Below, piece by piece: positions 5,993 through 14,720 of a stretch of DNA of 19,624 nt. The position numbers were made by a program, and so were the translations under genes. This DNA is from JAZKFR01 sp040386295 (GTDB taxonomy: Bacteria; Pseudomonadota; Gammaproteobacteria; Burkholderiales; Rhodocyclaceae). The stretch is from assembly GCA_040386295.1 (NCBI GenBank), contig JAZKFR010000107.1, forward strand, positions 1 to 19,624, given 5' to 3'. How positions within the stretch are numbered: the stretch's first letter is position 1; each line of letters starts with the position of its first letter. The notes beneath the pieces were generated by a model. That model ran no database searches and was not told where the DNA came from. It saw nothing but the letters and a program-made list of their open reading frames with translations.

Positions 5993-7954
5993 TTAATCGC
6001 TATTGCCGTCTAAGAAGCTACGCAGTTTGTCTGAACGCGAAGGGTGGCGCAGTTTGCGTAGTGCCTTGGCTTCTATTTGCCGGATGCGTTCTCGCGTCAC
6101 ATCGAATTGTTTGCCGACTTCTTCCAGCGTGTGGTCGGTGTTCATTTCAATGCCGAAGCGCATGCGTAGCACCTTGGCTTCGCGCGGTGTGAGCGAATCC
6201 AAAACGTCTTTAGTAATAAAGCGCAAGCTTGAGTACAAGGCAGCATCGGTTGGCGCTAAGGTGGCGTGGTCTTCGATGAAGTCGCCCAGATGAGAGTCAT
6301 CATCGTCACCAATCGGCGTCTCCATAGAAATGGGTTCTTTGCTGATTTTGAGAATTTTGCGAATTTTCTCTTCCGGCATTTCCATTTTCTTTGCCAAGGT
6401 TGCAGGATCGGCTTCTAGGCCTGTTTCTTGCAGAATCTGGCGCGAAATTCGGTTCATTTTGTTGATCGTCTCGATCATGTGGACCGGGATGCGGATGGTG
6501 CGCGCTTGGTCGGCAATCGAACGGGTAATCGCTTGGCGAATCCACCACGTGGCGTAGGTCGAGAATTTGTAGCCACGGCGATATTCAAACTTGTCCACGG
6601 CTTTCATCAAGCCGATATTGCCTTCTTGAATCAGGTCAAGAAACTGTAAGCCACGGTTGGTGTATTTTTTGGCGATGGAAATGACCAGGCGCAGATTGGC
6701 CTCAGTCATTTCACGCTTTGCCCGACGCGCTTTAGCTTCGCCAGTAGACATTTGTTTGTTGATGTCTTTGAGCTCTTTCAGCGGAATGCCGATGCGGGTT
6801 TGTAATGCCAACAGCTTTTTCTGCTCTTCTTTGATGTTCGGCGCGTTACGCGTCAGAATCGCGTGAAAAGTTTTTGCAGCTGCCGTGATCTCGCCATCTA
6901 CCCAGTCAAGATTTAACTCGTTGCCTGGAAACACTTTGATGAAGTGCGGACGCGGCATGCGTACTGTGTCTACGCAGATGCGCTGAATTTTGCGTTCGCA
7001 GGCGCGTGCTTCTTCGACCATGCCGCGTACTGAGTCGCAGAGTCGTTCGATGGTTTTTGACGTAAACCGTATGCCCATCATTTCAGCAGAGATTTGTTGC
7101 TGATATTTTAGGTAGGTCTTGTCTTGCGAGCCTTTTTTGACGAGCGCGTTGTGCGCCTTGGTGTAAGCGGTTTTGATCAGCGCTAGGCGTTCTAAACCTT
7201 CGGTTTTGAGCTTGAGTAGCGCAGCCGCTGCAGCGGCGCCTTCGATTCCTTCGACTTCTTCGCCTTCTTCGTCCTCAATTGCGTCGGCTTCGTCCTCGAC
7301 TAGCTCCTCGATTTCGTTTTCCGCATTCGGGTCGATCAGGCCGTCGATGAGTTCGTCGATACGCATTTCGTCACGTCCGATTTTGTCGGTGACGTTGACG
7401 ATTTCCGCAATCGTTGTTGGGCAAGCAGAGATGGCTTGAATCATGTGCTTCAAGCCATCTTCAATGCGTTTGGCGATTTCGATTTCGCCCTCGCGTGTGA
7501 GCAGTTCAACCGAGCCCATTTCGCGCATGTACATACGCACTGGATCGGTTGTTCGGCCAAATTCCGAGTCGACGGTGGACAGAGCTTGTTCCGCTTGTTC
7601 TTCGACGTCGGCATCATCTGCTGAGGCGGCGGGGGCAGCGTCTGACATGAGTAAGGTTTCGGCGTCAGGTGCTTCGTCGTAAACCTGAATGCTCATGTCG
7701 TTGAACGTGCTGATGATGCTTTCTATCTGCTCTGCATCGACGACGTCGTCCGGCAAATGGTCGTTAATTTCGGCGTAGGTTAAGAAGCCACGTTCTTTGC
7801 CTAGCTTGATCAAGTTTTTGAGGCGCGTTTTACGTGTCTCGTTATCTGCGGGCGACAAAGGGCTGCTGACTTGTGCTAGCAAGTCAGTAGTTTTCGCTTT
7901 CGCTGATTTGAGTTTGTTCTCTTTGATGACGGGTGCTGCCTTTTCCCTTGCCAT
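5993..7954 (-). CDS. rpoD: RNA polymerase primary sigma factor RpoD (sigma-70)
   Basis: The 653-residue housekeeping sigma factor, which directs RNA polymerase to -10/-35 promoters. Region 1.1 is at about residues 15-95, region 1.2 follows at about 125-160 (DPVRMYMREMGSVELLTREG), then the acidic non-conserved insert typical of proteobacterial RpoD (Glu/Asp-rich near 215-245). Region 2 is at about 422-491 (DLIQEGNIGLMKAVDKFEYR, then YATWWIRQAI, the melting and -10 contacts). Region 3 follows, and region 4.2 is at about 609-638 (EEVGKQFDVTRERIRQIEA, the -35 helix-turn-helix). The frame also has an ATG at 7960, but GGGA lies 7 nt before the ATG at 7954 and only 1 nt before the other, so 7954 is chosen. 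It is the last protein gene of the rpsU-yqeY-dnaG-rpoD cluster, 53 bp after dnaG. Confidence 0.97.
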   Translation of the reverse strand: MAREKAAPVIKENKLKSAKAKTTDLLAQVSSPLSPADNETRKTRLKNLIKLGKERGFLTYAEINDHLPDDVVDAEQIESIISTFNDMSIQVYDEAPDAETLLMSDAAPAASADDADVEEQAEQALSTVDSEFGRTTDPVRMYMREMGSVELLTREGEIEIAKRIEDGLKHMIQAISACPTTIAEIVNVTDKIGRDEMRIDELIDGLIDPNAENEIEELVEDEADAIEDEEGEEVEGIEGAAAAAALLKLKTEGLERLALIKTAYTKAHNALVKKGSQDKTYLKYQQQISAEMMGIRFTSKTIERLCDSVRGMVEEARACERKIQRICVDTVRMPRPHFIKVFPGNELNLDWVDGEITAAAKTFHAILTRNAPNIKEEQKKLLALQTRIGIPLKELKDINKQMSTGEAKARRAKREMTEANLRLVISIAKKYTNRGLQFLDLIQEGNIGLMKAVDKFEYRRGYKFSTYATWWIRQAITRSIADQARTIRIPVHMIETINKMNRISRQILQETGLEADPATLAKKMEMPEEKIRKILKISKEPISMETPIGDDDDSHLGDFIEDHATLAPTDAALYSSLRFITKDVLDSLTPREAKVLRMRFGIEMNTDHTLEEVGKQFDVTRERIRQIEAKALRKLRHPSRSDKLRSFLDGNSD

Positions 7955-8007
7955 GACCATTTCCCGGTTAGCGTTAGATTGGAAAAACCGAAAATTCTAC
8001 CACAACA

Positions 8008-9741
8008 TCAGCTTGTTTTGGCGCTCATCTTAAGAGACTGAAGATATTGAGTTTTTTCTTCTCCAGATAAGCCGCTTACACCCAGTTTTTGTATTTTCTC
8101 TTGTAGGTCGGAAAAAGCTCGTTTTTTCTCGGCCTCAAGCAGGCGTTCTAGTGCGCCATCAAACTCGTTGTCGATAGCGTCTTCTGAGAAAGGGTTCTGC
8201 ATCAGCTCAGCGGCGGTATCGCGCAAGATGTTTTCGTCGCTGCTGTTGCGCAGGTTCTCGATGAGAGCGGCGTAGCCAGGACTGGGTTCGCCTGCGCTGA
8301 TAATCAATTCGCATAAACGTTTGAGCGCATTCGCGTCGGCGGAGCGTTCTGGTAATGCGTGCAGCGGAATTTTTTTTGCCAAACTGGGTTTTTGTAGCGT
8401 GAGTCGTAGCAAATGGCGCCATAGCGAGGGTGCTGCGCGTGGCGCGCGCGCTGGTGCTGGGCGTGTAATCGCTTTTAAGTCGCATAAGCGTTCGACCTCC
8501 GCTTGTGAGAAGCCCGTGGTTTCGGCCAGCCGTTTGCTCAGTTGCATGCGAATTAAGGGGGTTGGTATGCGGCGAATCAGCGGTTTGGCATCGGCGATCA
8601 ATTTGGCTCTGCCTTCGGCGCTGCTCAGGTCGCAGTGGGCAATGAGTTCGCGCAGTAAAAAATCCGAGAGGGGGGTCGCTTGTGTGAGCAAGCGTTCAAA
8701 GGCGGCTTTGCCTTCTCTGCGCACATAACTATCCGGGTCGTCTGCTTCAGGCAGGAAGACAAAGCCGATTTTTTTTTGTGCGGGCAAAATATCCAAGCTA
8801 TTTTCTAAAGCACGCCAAGCAGCTTTGCGTCCGGCGCTGTCGCCGTCGAAGCAATAAACGATTTGCTCGACTTGACGCAGTAGTTTTTGCACATGGCTGG
8901 TCGTGGTGGCGGTGCCTAGCGTCGCGACGCTATTGCCGACCTCGTGCTGCGCCAGGGCGACAACGTCCATATAGCCTTCAACGACAATAGCTGTGTCTGT
9001 TGCGCGTAGGGCAGTGCGTGCCTGTGGTAAGCCGAATAGTTCTCGCCCTTTCTCAAAGAGGGGGGTTTCCGGGGAGTTGAGATATTTTGGTTCGCCTGCA
9101 CCGAGGACGCGGCCACCAAAGGCGATGACTTCGTTGCGTTGGCTGATGATCGGAAACATGACCCGGTCGCGAAAGCGGTCGTAAAGACGCCCTTGTTCGT
9201 TTTTGATCACCAGGCCGACGCTTTGTAGCGCGTTATTTGCATAATCAGAAAATACTTCGCCCAGGTTCTGCCAGCCTTCAGGTGCGTAGCCAATGCCAAA
9301 TTTGAGCGCGCATTCACCACTGATGCCGCGTTGCTTTAGGTAGGCAATGGCTTTTTCGGAGCGTTTTAATTGCTGTTGATAGTATTTTGCTGCGCGGCTC
9401 ATCAGTTCGCTCAGTCCTGCTACGACCGGCGCGCTTACTACGTTCTGTTCGTTGGCGGGGAGCGTTAAGCCGACGCGCAAAGAGAGTTCTTTAACCGCGT
9501 CAATAAAGCCAAGGCCGACGTATTCCATCATGAAGCTGATGGCTGAGCCGTGTTGGCCGCAACCGAAACAGTGGTAGAACTGTTTGCTCGGACTGACGGT
9601 GAATGAGGGGGATTTTTCGTTGTGAAACGGGCAGCAAGCAGCGAAATTGGCACCCGCTTTTTTCAGCGGAACGTAAGCGTCGATCAGGTCAACGATGTCA
9701 ATCCTGTGCAATAGCTCTTGGATGTAAGACTCTGGGATCAT
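8008..9741 (-). CDS. dnaG: DNA primase DnaG
   Basis: A 577-residue replication primase that makes RNA primers at the fork and works with the DnaB helicase. It has an N-terminal CHC2-type zinc-binding domain (Cys37, His40, Cys58, Cys61 in CPFH ... HCFGCG), the catalytic core with DRFRDRVMFPI near 188-198, and a TOPRIM fold with VVEGYMDVVAL (Glu255) and YCFDGDSAGRKAA (Asp299, Asp301). A C-terminal helicase-binding region follows (from about 440) and is of moderate length. The frame is open 24 codons further upstream (to 9813), but the conserved start MIPESYIQELL and an AAGG 9 nt before it fix the ATG at 9741. It precedes rpoD and follows yqeY by 184 bp. That gap holds no gene and I could not identify a clear promoter in it. 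Confidence 0.97.
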   Translation of the reverse strand: MIPESYIQELLHRIDIVDLIDAYVPLKKAGANFAACCPFHNEKSPSFTVSPSKQFYHCFGCGQHGSAISFMMEYVGLGFIDAVKELSLRVGLTLPANEQNVVSAPVVAGLSELMSRAAKYYQQQLKRSEKAIAYLKQRGISGECALKFGIGYAPEGWQNLGEVFSDYANNALQSVGLVIKNEQGRLYDRFRDRVMFPIISQRNEVIAFGGRVLGAGEPKYLNSPETPLFEKGRELFGLPQARTALRATDTAIVVEGYMDVVALAQHEVGNSVATLGTATTTSHVQKLLRQVEQIVYCFDGDSAGRKAAWRALENSLDILPAQKKIGFVFLPEADDPDSYVRREGKAAFERLLTQATPLSDFLLRELIAHCDLSSAEGRAKLIADAKPLIRRIPTPLIRMQLSKRLAETTGFSQAEVERLCDLKAITRPAPARAPRAAPSLWRHLLRLTLQKPSLAKKIPLHALPERSADANALKRLCELIISAGEPSPGYAALIENLRNSSDENILRDTAAELMQNPFSEDAIDNEFDGALERLLEAEKKRAFSDLQEKIQKLGVSGLSGEEKTQYLQSLKMSAKTS

Positions 9742-9925
9742 GTTGTTGCCTTGATGGATCAGAGTGAGAAACGGGGTAAGGCGGGAAAAACGAGTCTTCC
9801 CCCTGACGCTCATTTTTTTGTATCAATGCCAATTCGCGCTAAAGCTGACAGGTCGTTGCGCCGTGTTTGCCTTCGCCTTGCTTTGCTAAAACACTGTCTG
9901 CAGCGCTGGTGCTCATTCTTTAAGC

Positions 9926-10384
9926 CTAGCCAAGCAGGGTTTGCTTAACTTTCTTTGCCAGCTCGGTCATGTCGGCGCGGCCAGATAAATTGGTTTTGAG
10001 CAATGCCATGACCTTGCCCATATCGTTGGCGCTGCTAGCTCCACTGGTTTGGATGGCGTGCTCAATGGCGTGCTCGATTTCTTGCGCGCTCAGGCGCGCT
10101 GGCATGTAAGTGCTGAGCAAGTCTATTTCGTCTCTTTCAGCACTGGCTAAATCTTCGCGTCCTGCAGCGGCGTATTGGGTGACTGAATCGCGCCTTTGTT
10201 TGAGCATTTTGTCGATGACGCCAATAATGGCTGTGTCGTCGAGCAAGATCCGTTCATCGACTTCTTTTTGCTTGATTGCAGCCAGTAGCAGGCGGATGGT
10301 AGCGAGTTGTTTGCTGGCTTTGGCGCGCATTGCCGACTTCATTTCTTCAGTAATGCGTTCTTTTAGGCAGATGGGCTTGTCCAT
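9926..10384 (-). CDS. yqeY: GatB/YqeY domain protein
   Basis: A 152-residue protein of the YqeY family, whose fold matches the tail domain of the amidotransferase subunit GatB. A role in tRNA-dependent amidation has been suggested for the family but is not established. The characteristic features are the N-terminal LKERITEEMKSAMRAKA, the KEVDERILLDD stretch, a helical middle with the YMPARLSAQEIE motif (about residues 92-104), and the C-terminal glycine-containing end DMGKVMALLKTNLSGRADM. The length is normal for the family. An AGAGGA lies about 13 nt before the ATG at 10384, a little far. In betaproteobacteria yqeY is commonly inserted between rpsU and dnaG, as here. A strong terminator separates it from rpsU, so it must be expressed by read-through or by its own promoter, which I could not identify. 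Confidence 0.93.
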   Translation of the reverse strand: MDKPICLKERITEEMKSAMRAKASKQLATIRLLLAAIKQKEVDERILLDDTAIIGVIDKMLKQRRDSVTQYAAAGREDLASAERDEIDLLSTYMPARLSAQEIEHAIEHAIQTSGASSANDMGKVMALLKTNLSGRADMTELAKKVKQTLLG

Positions 10385-10433
10385 GGCTTTTGTTTTGTCC
10401 TCTTTGTGGGTGCGGCAAATGAGGGATTTTGAA

Positions 10434-10480
10434 TTAAAAAATTAAAGCAGAAAAGCCGCCCACTGCTGAGGTGGGCGGCT
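10434..10480 (-). terminator. Rho-independent terminator between rpsU and yqeY
   Basis: A perfect 10-bp GC-rich stem, AGCCGCCCAC (10454-10463) with GTGGGCGGCT (10471-10480), has a 7-nt loop. On the minus strand it is followed by TTTCTGCTTTAATTTTTT. It lies about 140 nt after the rpsU stop and 50 nt before yqeY. This parallels the partial terminator between rpsU and dnaG in E. coli, where it lets S21 be made in excess of primase. Confidence 0.85.
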
Positions 10481-10531
10481 GACTAATGCCGGGGCAGTCT
10501 GTGCGGACTACGAGTGTGCGGTCTATAGGGA

Positions 10532-10569
10532 TGTGCACCTGGAGTGCGGGGGTGTGCACCTGGCGTGCG
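10532..10569. repeat. 17-bp direct repeat in the rpsU-yqeY gap
   Basis: TGTGCACCTGGAGTGCG (10532-10548) and TGTGCACCTGGCGTGCG (10553-10569) match at 16 of 17 positions, separated by GGGG. Two shorter TGTGCGG copies lie just before (near 10500 and 10515), so the segment looks like a decayed tandem array. Each full copy contains the palindrome GTGCAC. Confidence 0.6.
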
Positions 10570-10589
10570 CGCCTATAAAGCCGGTTTTT

Positions 10590-10607
10590 GCGCTGACTAA
10601 TCAGCGC
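10590..10607 (-). other. Hairpin just after rpsU
   Basis: GCGCTGA (10590-10596) pairs with TCAGCGC (10601-10607) over a 4-nt loop, 13 nt after the rpsU stop codon. No T-run follows on the minus strand. It could protect the rpsU 3' end or act in attenuation; this is inference. Confidence 0.4.
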
Positions 10608-10620
10608 AGTACAGCACAGC

Positions 10621-10833
10621 TCAGTACAGTTTTGGCGGCAGGGTTTGGCTACGCATGCGTTTGTAGTGGCGCTTGACAGCCGCAGCGAGCTTTCTTTTGC
10701 GTTCTGCCGTGGGTTTTTCGTAAAACTCACGGGCACGCAGCTCGGTGAGTAAACCTGTTTTTTCAACAGTTCTTTTAAAGCGACGAATGGCAACTTCAAA
10801 TGGTTCGTTTTCTTTGAGGCGAATGGCAGGCAT
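10621..10833 (-). CDS. rpsU: 30S ribosomal protein S21
   Basis: A 70-residue, very basic S21 protein of the small ribosomal subunit, needed near the 3' end of 16S rRNA for efficient initiation. The sequence is the family standard: MPAIRLKENEPFEVAIRRFK at the N-terminus, then KTGLLTELRAREFYEKPTAE, then an Arg/Lys-rich C-terminus ending PPKLY. The length is full. TAGGA lies about 8 nt before the ATG at 10833. It heads the macromolecular-synthesis cluster, and a perfect TATAAT is 45 nt upstream of the start. The stop codon lies in a small direct repeat (CAGTACAG twice, around 10606-10628). Confidence 0.98.
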   Translation of the reverse strand: MPAIRLKENEPFEVAIRRFKRTVEKTGLLTELRAREFYEKPTAERKRKLAAAVKRHYKRMRSQTLPPKLY

Positions 10834-10877
10834 TAACGCAATCCTATTTTTTACAATTAAATTAAAAGCAGCTGGGC

Positions 10878-10883
10878 ATTATA
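10878..10883 (-). promoter_or_regulatory. Candidate -10 box for rpsU
   Basis: A perfect TATAAT on the minus strand, 45 nt before the rpsU start. No good -35 stands 17 bp upstream (the hexamer there is TAGGCT), while a TTGCAA lies only 9 bp away, so the -35 contact is unclear. The position as the only strong -10 in front of the cluster supports it. Confidence 0.5.
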
Positions 10884-11188
10884 AACGCAAGATTGCAAAT
10901 AGCCTAGTGCGGATAATCTAGTCTTTGCTTTTTTTATTCTCGGTGTCGTTTGTGTTGCAGAGGTAGGCGAGTGATGGTCAGCTTGATGGCCAAATCACGG
11001 CAGAATGGCGGGCGCTGATCCTATTTCCCCATTTCTGACTATACTCACGGCGAGTTTCGTGTGCGCTGCGCTGAGCAGGCCTTAAATAAGGACGCGGCGT
11101 ATTCGATTTTTGTCTTGAACAGAGTTTGTTTTCTTTGGCTTTCGTTGCCAATTTTCTCCGGCTATTTTGATTTTTTTGAGTTTCTGCG
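10884..11188. other. Gene-free divergent region between rpsU and the dynamin-like gene
   Basis: About 300 bp with no credible gene on either strand. It should contain the upstream promoter elements of rpsU (minus) and the promoter of the GTPase gene (plus). The latter is not evident: TTGAAC near 11114 has no matching -10, and the last 80 nt before the GTPase ATG are T-rich. Confidence 0.4.
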
Positions 11189-13156
11189 ATGACATTTGCA
11201 CAGCATTTTTCTGCTTACAGTAGCTGGCGCGCTCAGCTTTTGACCAGCATCGAGCAGCTACGGCATTGGCTTTTTGGCCATGAGCTGAGCGATGCACAGA
11301 CCGAATCGTTTTTGCAATCGCCGCTTGAGAAGTTGCGCGGCGATCGTTTGCGAATTGCTTTTGTCGCTGAGTTTTCGCGCGGCAAATCAGAATTGATCAA
11401 CGCTATTTTTTTCGCGCATTACGGTGTACGTATTTTGCCGTCGTCAGCGGGGCGTACGACGATGTGTCCTACCGAGTTGATGTTCGATGCAACGCAAGCG
11501 CCGTGCATTCGTTTGTTACCGATCCAGACGCGGGCTTCGCGCGACAATGTGAGCGATTACAAAAATGATTGGCAGCAATGGTTAACGATCCCGCTCGAGA
11601 CGGAGTCTGCTGTTGCCATGCAGCGTGCGATGCAGCAAGTCAGCCGCGTTCTGCGTGTGCCGCCCAAAGTCGCTCAAAGCTTGGGCTTCTCGCTTGCGCA
11701 AGACGGCGAGAAGGGCGCTGCACTGCTTGATCTCGCTGCCGACGGTTTGGTTGAGATTCCGCATTGGCGGCACGCCTTGATCAATTTTCCCCATCCTCTG
11801 TTGCAACAAGGCTTGGTTATTCTCGATACGCCAGGGTTGAACGCGATTGGTACCGAGCCTGAATTGACGCTCTCTTTGTTGCCGAGCGCGCACGCTGTCT
11901 TGTTTATTGTCGCGGCAGATTCTGGCGTAACGCAGTCTGAGCTCGAGGTGTGGCGTGAATACCTTGCGCCCGGCGTGGAAAAAACAAAAGGCCGGATGCT
12001 GGTGCTCAACAAAATCGATGGTCTATGGGATGACTTAAAAACAGAGGAAGAGCTTGCCTCTGAGGTGCATAAGCAAGTTGTGCATTGCGCACGGATACTG
12101 AATTTGGCGGAAGCGCAGGTCTTCCCTGTGTCGGCACAAAAAGGGCTTGTGGCCAAAATTCAAGCAGATACGCGCTTGCTTGAGAAGAGTCGTCTCTTGG
12201 ATTTGGAAGCCGCCTTGGCTGAATCTCTTTTACCCGCCCAGTATGAAATTGTTGCGGCGAGTACCCGTCGTGATTTTGATCAGCTGTGCGTCTACCTGCA
12301 GGGCGTGTTGACGACAAGGCGCGCATCACTCGCCGAGCAGTTGGCCGAGCTGGCCGCTTTGCGTGGAAAGAACAAAGGAGTCGTCGGCTATATGCTGTCT
12401 AAGGTGCACGCCGACAAAGCCGCATTTGAAGAGGGCTTGAAAGAGTTTTATGCGGTACGCAGCGTTTTTTCTACGCTCAGTAATCGTTTGTTAGCTGTGC
12501 TCGCTTTAGACGCGCTGCGTGTCTTGACCGAGGCGACGCGCAGTACGATGGCGCAGGCCGCTTTCTCAAAAACCTTAGCCAGCGCGATGCGAGATTTTTT
12601 TCTGCAGGTGCGCGCTAGCGTCAGTAATGCTGAAACTGAGGCGGCTGAGATTGCTCAGATGGTGACTGCGGTGCACCGCAAGTTTGTCGTCGAGCATGCT
12701 ATGAATTTGGACGCGCCAACACCCTTCTCTATCACGGCGCATCGGCGCGAGATTGAACGTTTAGAAATTTGGTGCGCGCGACATTTGAACAATCCTTTGC
12801 AATTGGCGGCGCGGCAGAAAGACGTTCTGACAGAGCGGTTTTTTGACGAGGTGGGTAGCCAAATGCGGCGTATTTTTAAAGCGCTTAATCGCGATGCTGC
12901 GCTCTGGTTGAAAGCGCTGATGTCGCCGCTGGAGAAGCAAATTCGTGAGCACCAGCTCTCGCTCAAGCAGCGTATGGGCAACGTTAAGCGTATTCACGAG
13001 GCAACGAGTAGCCTGGACGAGCGCATCGGAGAAGTGAGCGCTATGGAGCAGACTCTTCAGCAGCAAATAGCCTCGTTCGAGACGCATAAGGCGCGTGTGC
13101 TACAGGCTGTCGCAGCGCCGCTACGTGAAAAAGTGGTTTTGCGTAACGTGGCTTAA
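11189..13156 (+). CDS. Bacterial dynamin-like GTPase
   Basis: A 655-residue large GTPase of the dynamin superfamily. The GTPase domain spans about residues 50-330: G1 is AEFSRGKSEL (Lys66, Ser67), G2 is the Thr pair in GRTTMCPTEL (90-91), G3 is DTPGLNAIG (213-221) and G4 is NKID (274-277). The rest is a long helical region (about 340-655) with Glu/Lys/Arg-rich segments, ending in a likely coiled coil (about 590-640). This fits the stalk of bacterial dynamin-like proteins, which remodel or sense membranes. No obvious transmembrane helix is seen. The usual first Gly of the P-loop is Ala60 here. The substrate membrane and role are unknown. The start ATG at 11189 has only a weak GAG upstream. Its stop overlaps the stop of the convergent lnt gene by 3-4 bp. 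Confidence 0.85.
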   Translation: MTFAQHFSAYSSWRAQLLTSIEQLRHWLFGHELSDAQTESFLQSPLEKLRGDRLRIAFVAEFSRGKSELINAIFFAHYGVRILPSSAGRTTMCPTELMFDATQAPCIRLLPIQTRASRDNVSDYKNDWQQWLTIPLETESAVAMQRAMQQVSRVLRVPPKVAQSLGFSLAQDGEKGAALLDLAADGLVEIPHWRHALINFPHPLLQQGLVILDTPGLNAIGTEPELTLSLLPSAHAVLFIVAADSGVTQSELEVWREYLAPGVEKTKGRMLVLNKIDGLWDDLKTEEELASEVHKQVVHCARILNLAEAQVFPVSAQKGLVAKIQADTRLLEKSRLLDLEAALAESLLPAQYEIVAASTRRDFDQLCVYLQGVLTTRRASLAEQLAELAALRGKNKGVVGYMLSKVHADKAAFEEGLKEFYAVRSVFSTLSNRLLAVLALDALRVLTEATRSTMAQAAFSKTLASAMRDFFLQVRASVSNAETEAAEIAQMVTAVHRKFVVEHAMNLDAPTPFSITAHRREIERLEIWCARHLNNPLQLAARQKDVLTERFFDEVGSQMRRIFKALNRDAALWLKALMSPLEKQIREHQLSLKQRMGNVKRIHEATSSLDERIGEVSAMEQTLQQQIASFETHKARVLQAVAAPLREKVVLRNVA

Positions 13157-14694
13157 ATCACGTGTTTCTTGCTAAGGCGCTGAGTTTGTTCAGTGTGCTC
13201 GCTGTGCTGGCGAAATCTGCCGCATAAAACACACAATAAAAACATCAAACCTAACGCCGCTAAATTCCCCCAGCGCACAAAGGGCGTGCTGCCTTGAAAA
13301 GCCTGTACTTCACCGAGCAAGGCAGCGCGCGTGAAGCTGGGTAATGCTTTCTGCACGCGGCCATCACTGCCGATAATGGCGGTCATGCCCGTGTTGGTCG
13401 CGCGCAACATCATGCGTCCTGTTTCGAGCGCGCGTATTTGCGCGATTTGTAGATGCTGCGCTGGCGCGAGCGAATCGCCAAACCAGGCGACATTCGACAG
13501 GTTGATCAGAATCCCTGCCTCCGGCAGAGCGCGAATGAGCGCCTCGCCAAAAACATCTTCGTAACAAATGTTGAGTGCGATTTTTTGGCCGAGCAAGTTT
13601 AGATTCGGCTGTCGCTCGTTGCCGGGGCTCAAGTCTGACATGGGGATTTGCGCCAAACGCAAAAACCAAGCAAAGCCCGGTGGGATGAATTCACCAAAGG
13701 GAACCAAATGCGATTTGTCGTAGTACTGCGTTGGCGCTTTACCTAAGCTGAGGGCGCTATTGCTGTATTCGCCGTGTTTTTGCGTCACTGCCCCGAGTAA
13801 TAGCTCGCCTTGCTGACGTAGGGCGAGCCGTTTTAGCTCGTTCAGGTAGTCGGCGGGAATCTGTTCGAGCAGGGCGGGCAGGGCGGTTTCGGGCAAAACA
13901 GTCAATTGCGCGGGATGATCCAACATGAGCTGGTAGTAGGTGCGCAGCGATGCTGAGAATTGTTCGGGTTGCCATTTTAAATTTTGCCCGATATTGCCTT
14001 GCAGCAGGGCAACCGAGAAAGGTTTGCCGACGGCGTGGCTCCACGCTTGTTGGCTGAGATACGCGCCACTGAGCAAGACCAAGCACAGCAGCGCTAGCGC
14101 CCAACGTGTGCGCTGAATCGCCAGGTAAAGACAGGCACCCAGCAGCGCGCACAGCATAGAAGCGCCGTAGACGCCTAACACTGGGATGAAGCCCGCGAGT
14201 GGGCTGCCCGGGCTTTGCGCGTAGCCTGTGGCCAACCAGGGGAAGCCGGTAAACAACCAGCCACGCAGCCATTCATTCAGACCCCAGAGCGCGGCGAAGA
14301 GCAGGCCGCTGGCTAGGCGATGATCTGGGGCAAAGCGCATGAAGAGTCCGCCGCAGAGGGCGGGGTAGAGCGCGAGCAGTAGGCAGAAGAGCAAGGTTGC
14401 CAGCGCGGCGAGTGGACTCGACATGCCGCCGAATACATTCAAGCTGACGTAAATCCACGAAACGCCGCCCAGGAATAAGCCCAAGCCAAAAGCGGCGCCG
14501 AGTAGGGCGCCTGCGGCGATTTTTTGGCGGCCTTGATGCGCTTTGCTGAGCAGTGCGAAGAGTCCGCCCAGGGTGAGCCAGATTAAGGGAAAGCAGGAGA
14601 AGGGGGCGTAGGCCAACACGCTCGCTGCGCCGAGGAGAAAAGCGCCGAACAGGCGCAAAGCGTGCGCAGAGTGAGCAGACTGAGCATGAAACAT
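13153..14694 (-). CDS. lnt: Apolipoprotein N-acyltransferase
   Basis: A 513-residue inner-membrane enzyme that adds the third acyl chain to the N-terminal Cys of lipoproteins, the last maturation step before Lol-mediated sorting. The N-terminal part (about residues 12-212) has roughly seven or eight hydrophobic helices, followed by a periplasmic nitrilase-like domain (about 225-470) and one last helix (about 476-492). The catalytic triad is visible: Glu269 in VLPETALP, Lys327 in YYDKSHLVPFGE and Cys377 in LNICYEDVFGE, in the positions of E. coli Glu267, Lys335 and Cys387. The extreme ends are odd: MFHAQSAHSAHA at the start and HSEHTEQTQ near the end show a 9-nt periodicity. It lies 26 bp after corC in the same direction, so co-transcription is likely. 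Confidence 0.96.
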   Translation of the reverse strand: MFHAQSAHSAHALRLFGAFLLGAASVLAYAPFSCFPLIWLTLGGLFALLSKAHQGRQKIAAGALLGAAFGLGLFLGGVSWIYVSLNVFGGMSSPLAALATLLFCLLLALYPALCGGLFMRFAPDHRLASGLLFAALWGLNEWLRGWLFTGFPWLATGYAQSPGSPLAGFIPVLGVYGASMLCALLGACLYLAIQRTRWALALLCLVLLSGAYLSQQAWSHAVGKPFSVALLQGNIGQNLKWQPEQFSASLRTYYQLMLDHPAQLTVLPETALPALLEQIPADYLNELKRLALRQQGELLLGAVTQKHGEYSNSALSLGKAPTQYYDKSHLVPFGEFIPPGFAWFLRLAQIPMSDLSPGNERQPNLNLLGQKIALNICYEDVFGEALIRALPEAGILINLSNVAWFGDSLAPAQHLQIAQIRALETGRMMLRATNTGMTAIIGSDGRVQKALPSFTRAALLGEVQAFQGSTPFVRWGNLAALGLMFLLCVLCGRFRQHSEHTEQTQRLSKKHVI

Positions 14695-14720
14695 CTTGTG
14701 TATACGCCTTGCGTCAGGGC

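Noticed and set aside
7173..7439. Ser/Ile-rich plus-strand frame inside rpoD
   Set aside because: It is the antisense of the acidic Glu/Asp-rich insert of RpoD and lacks any start signal or family motif.
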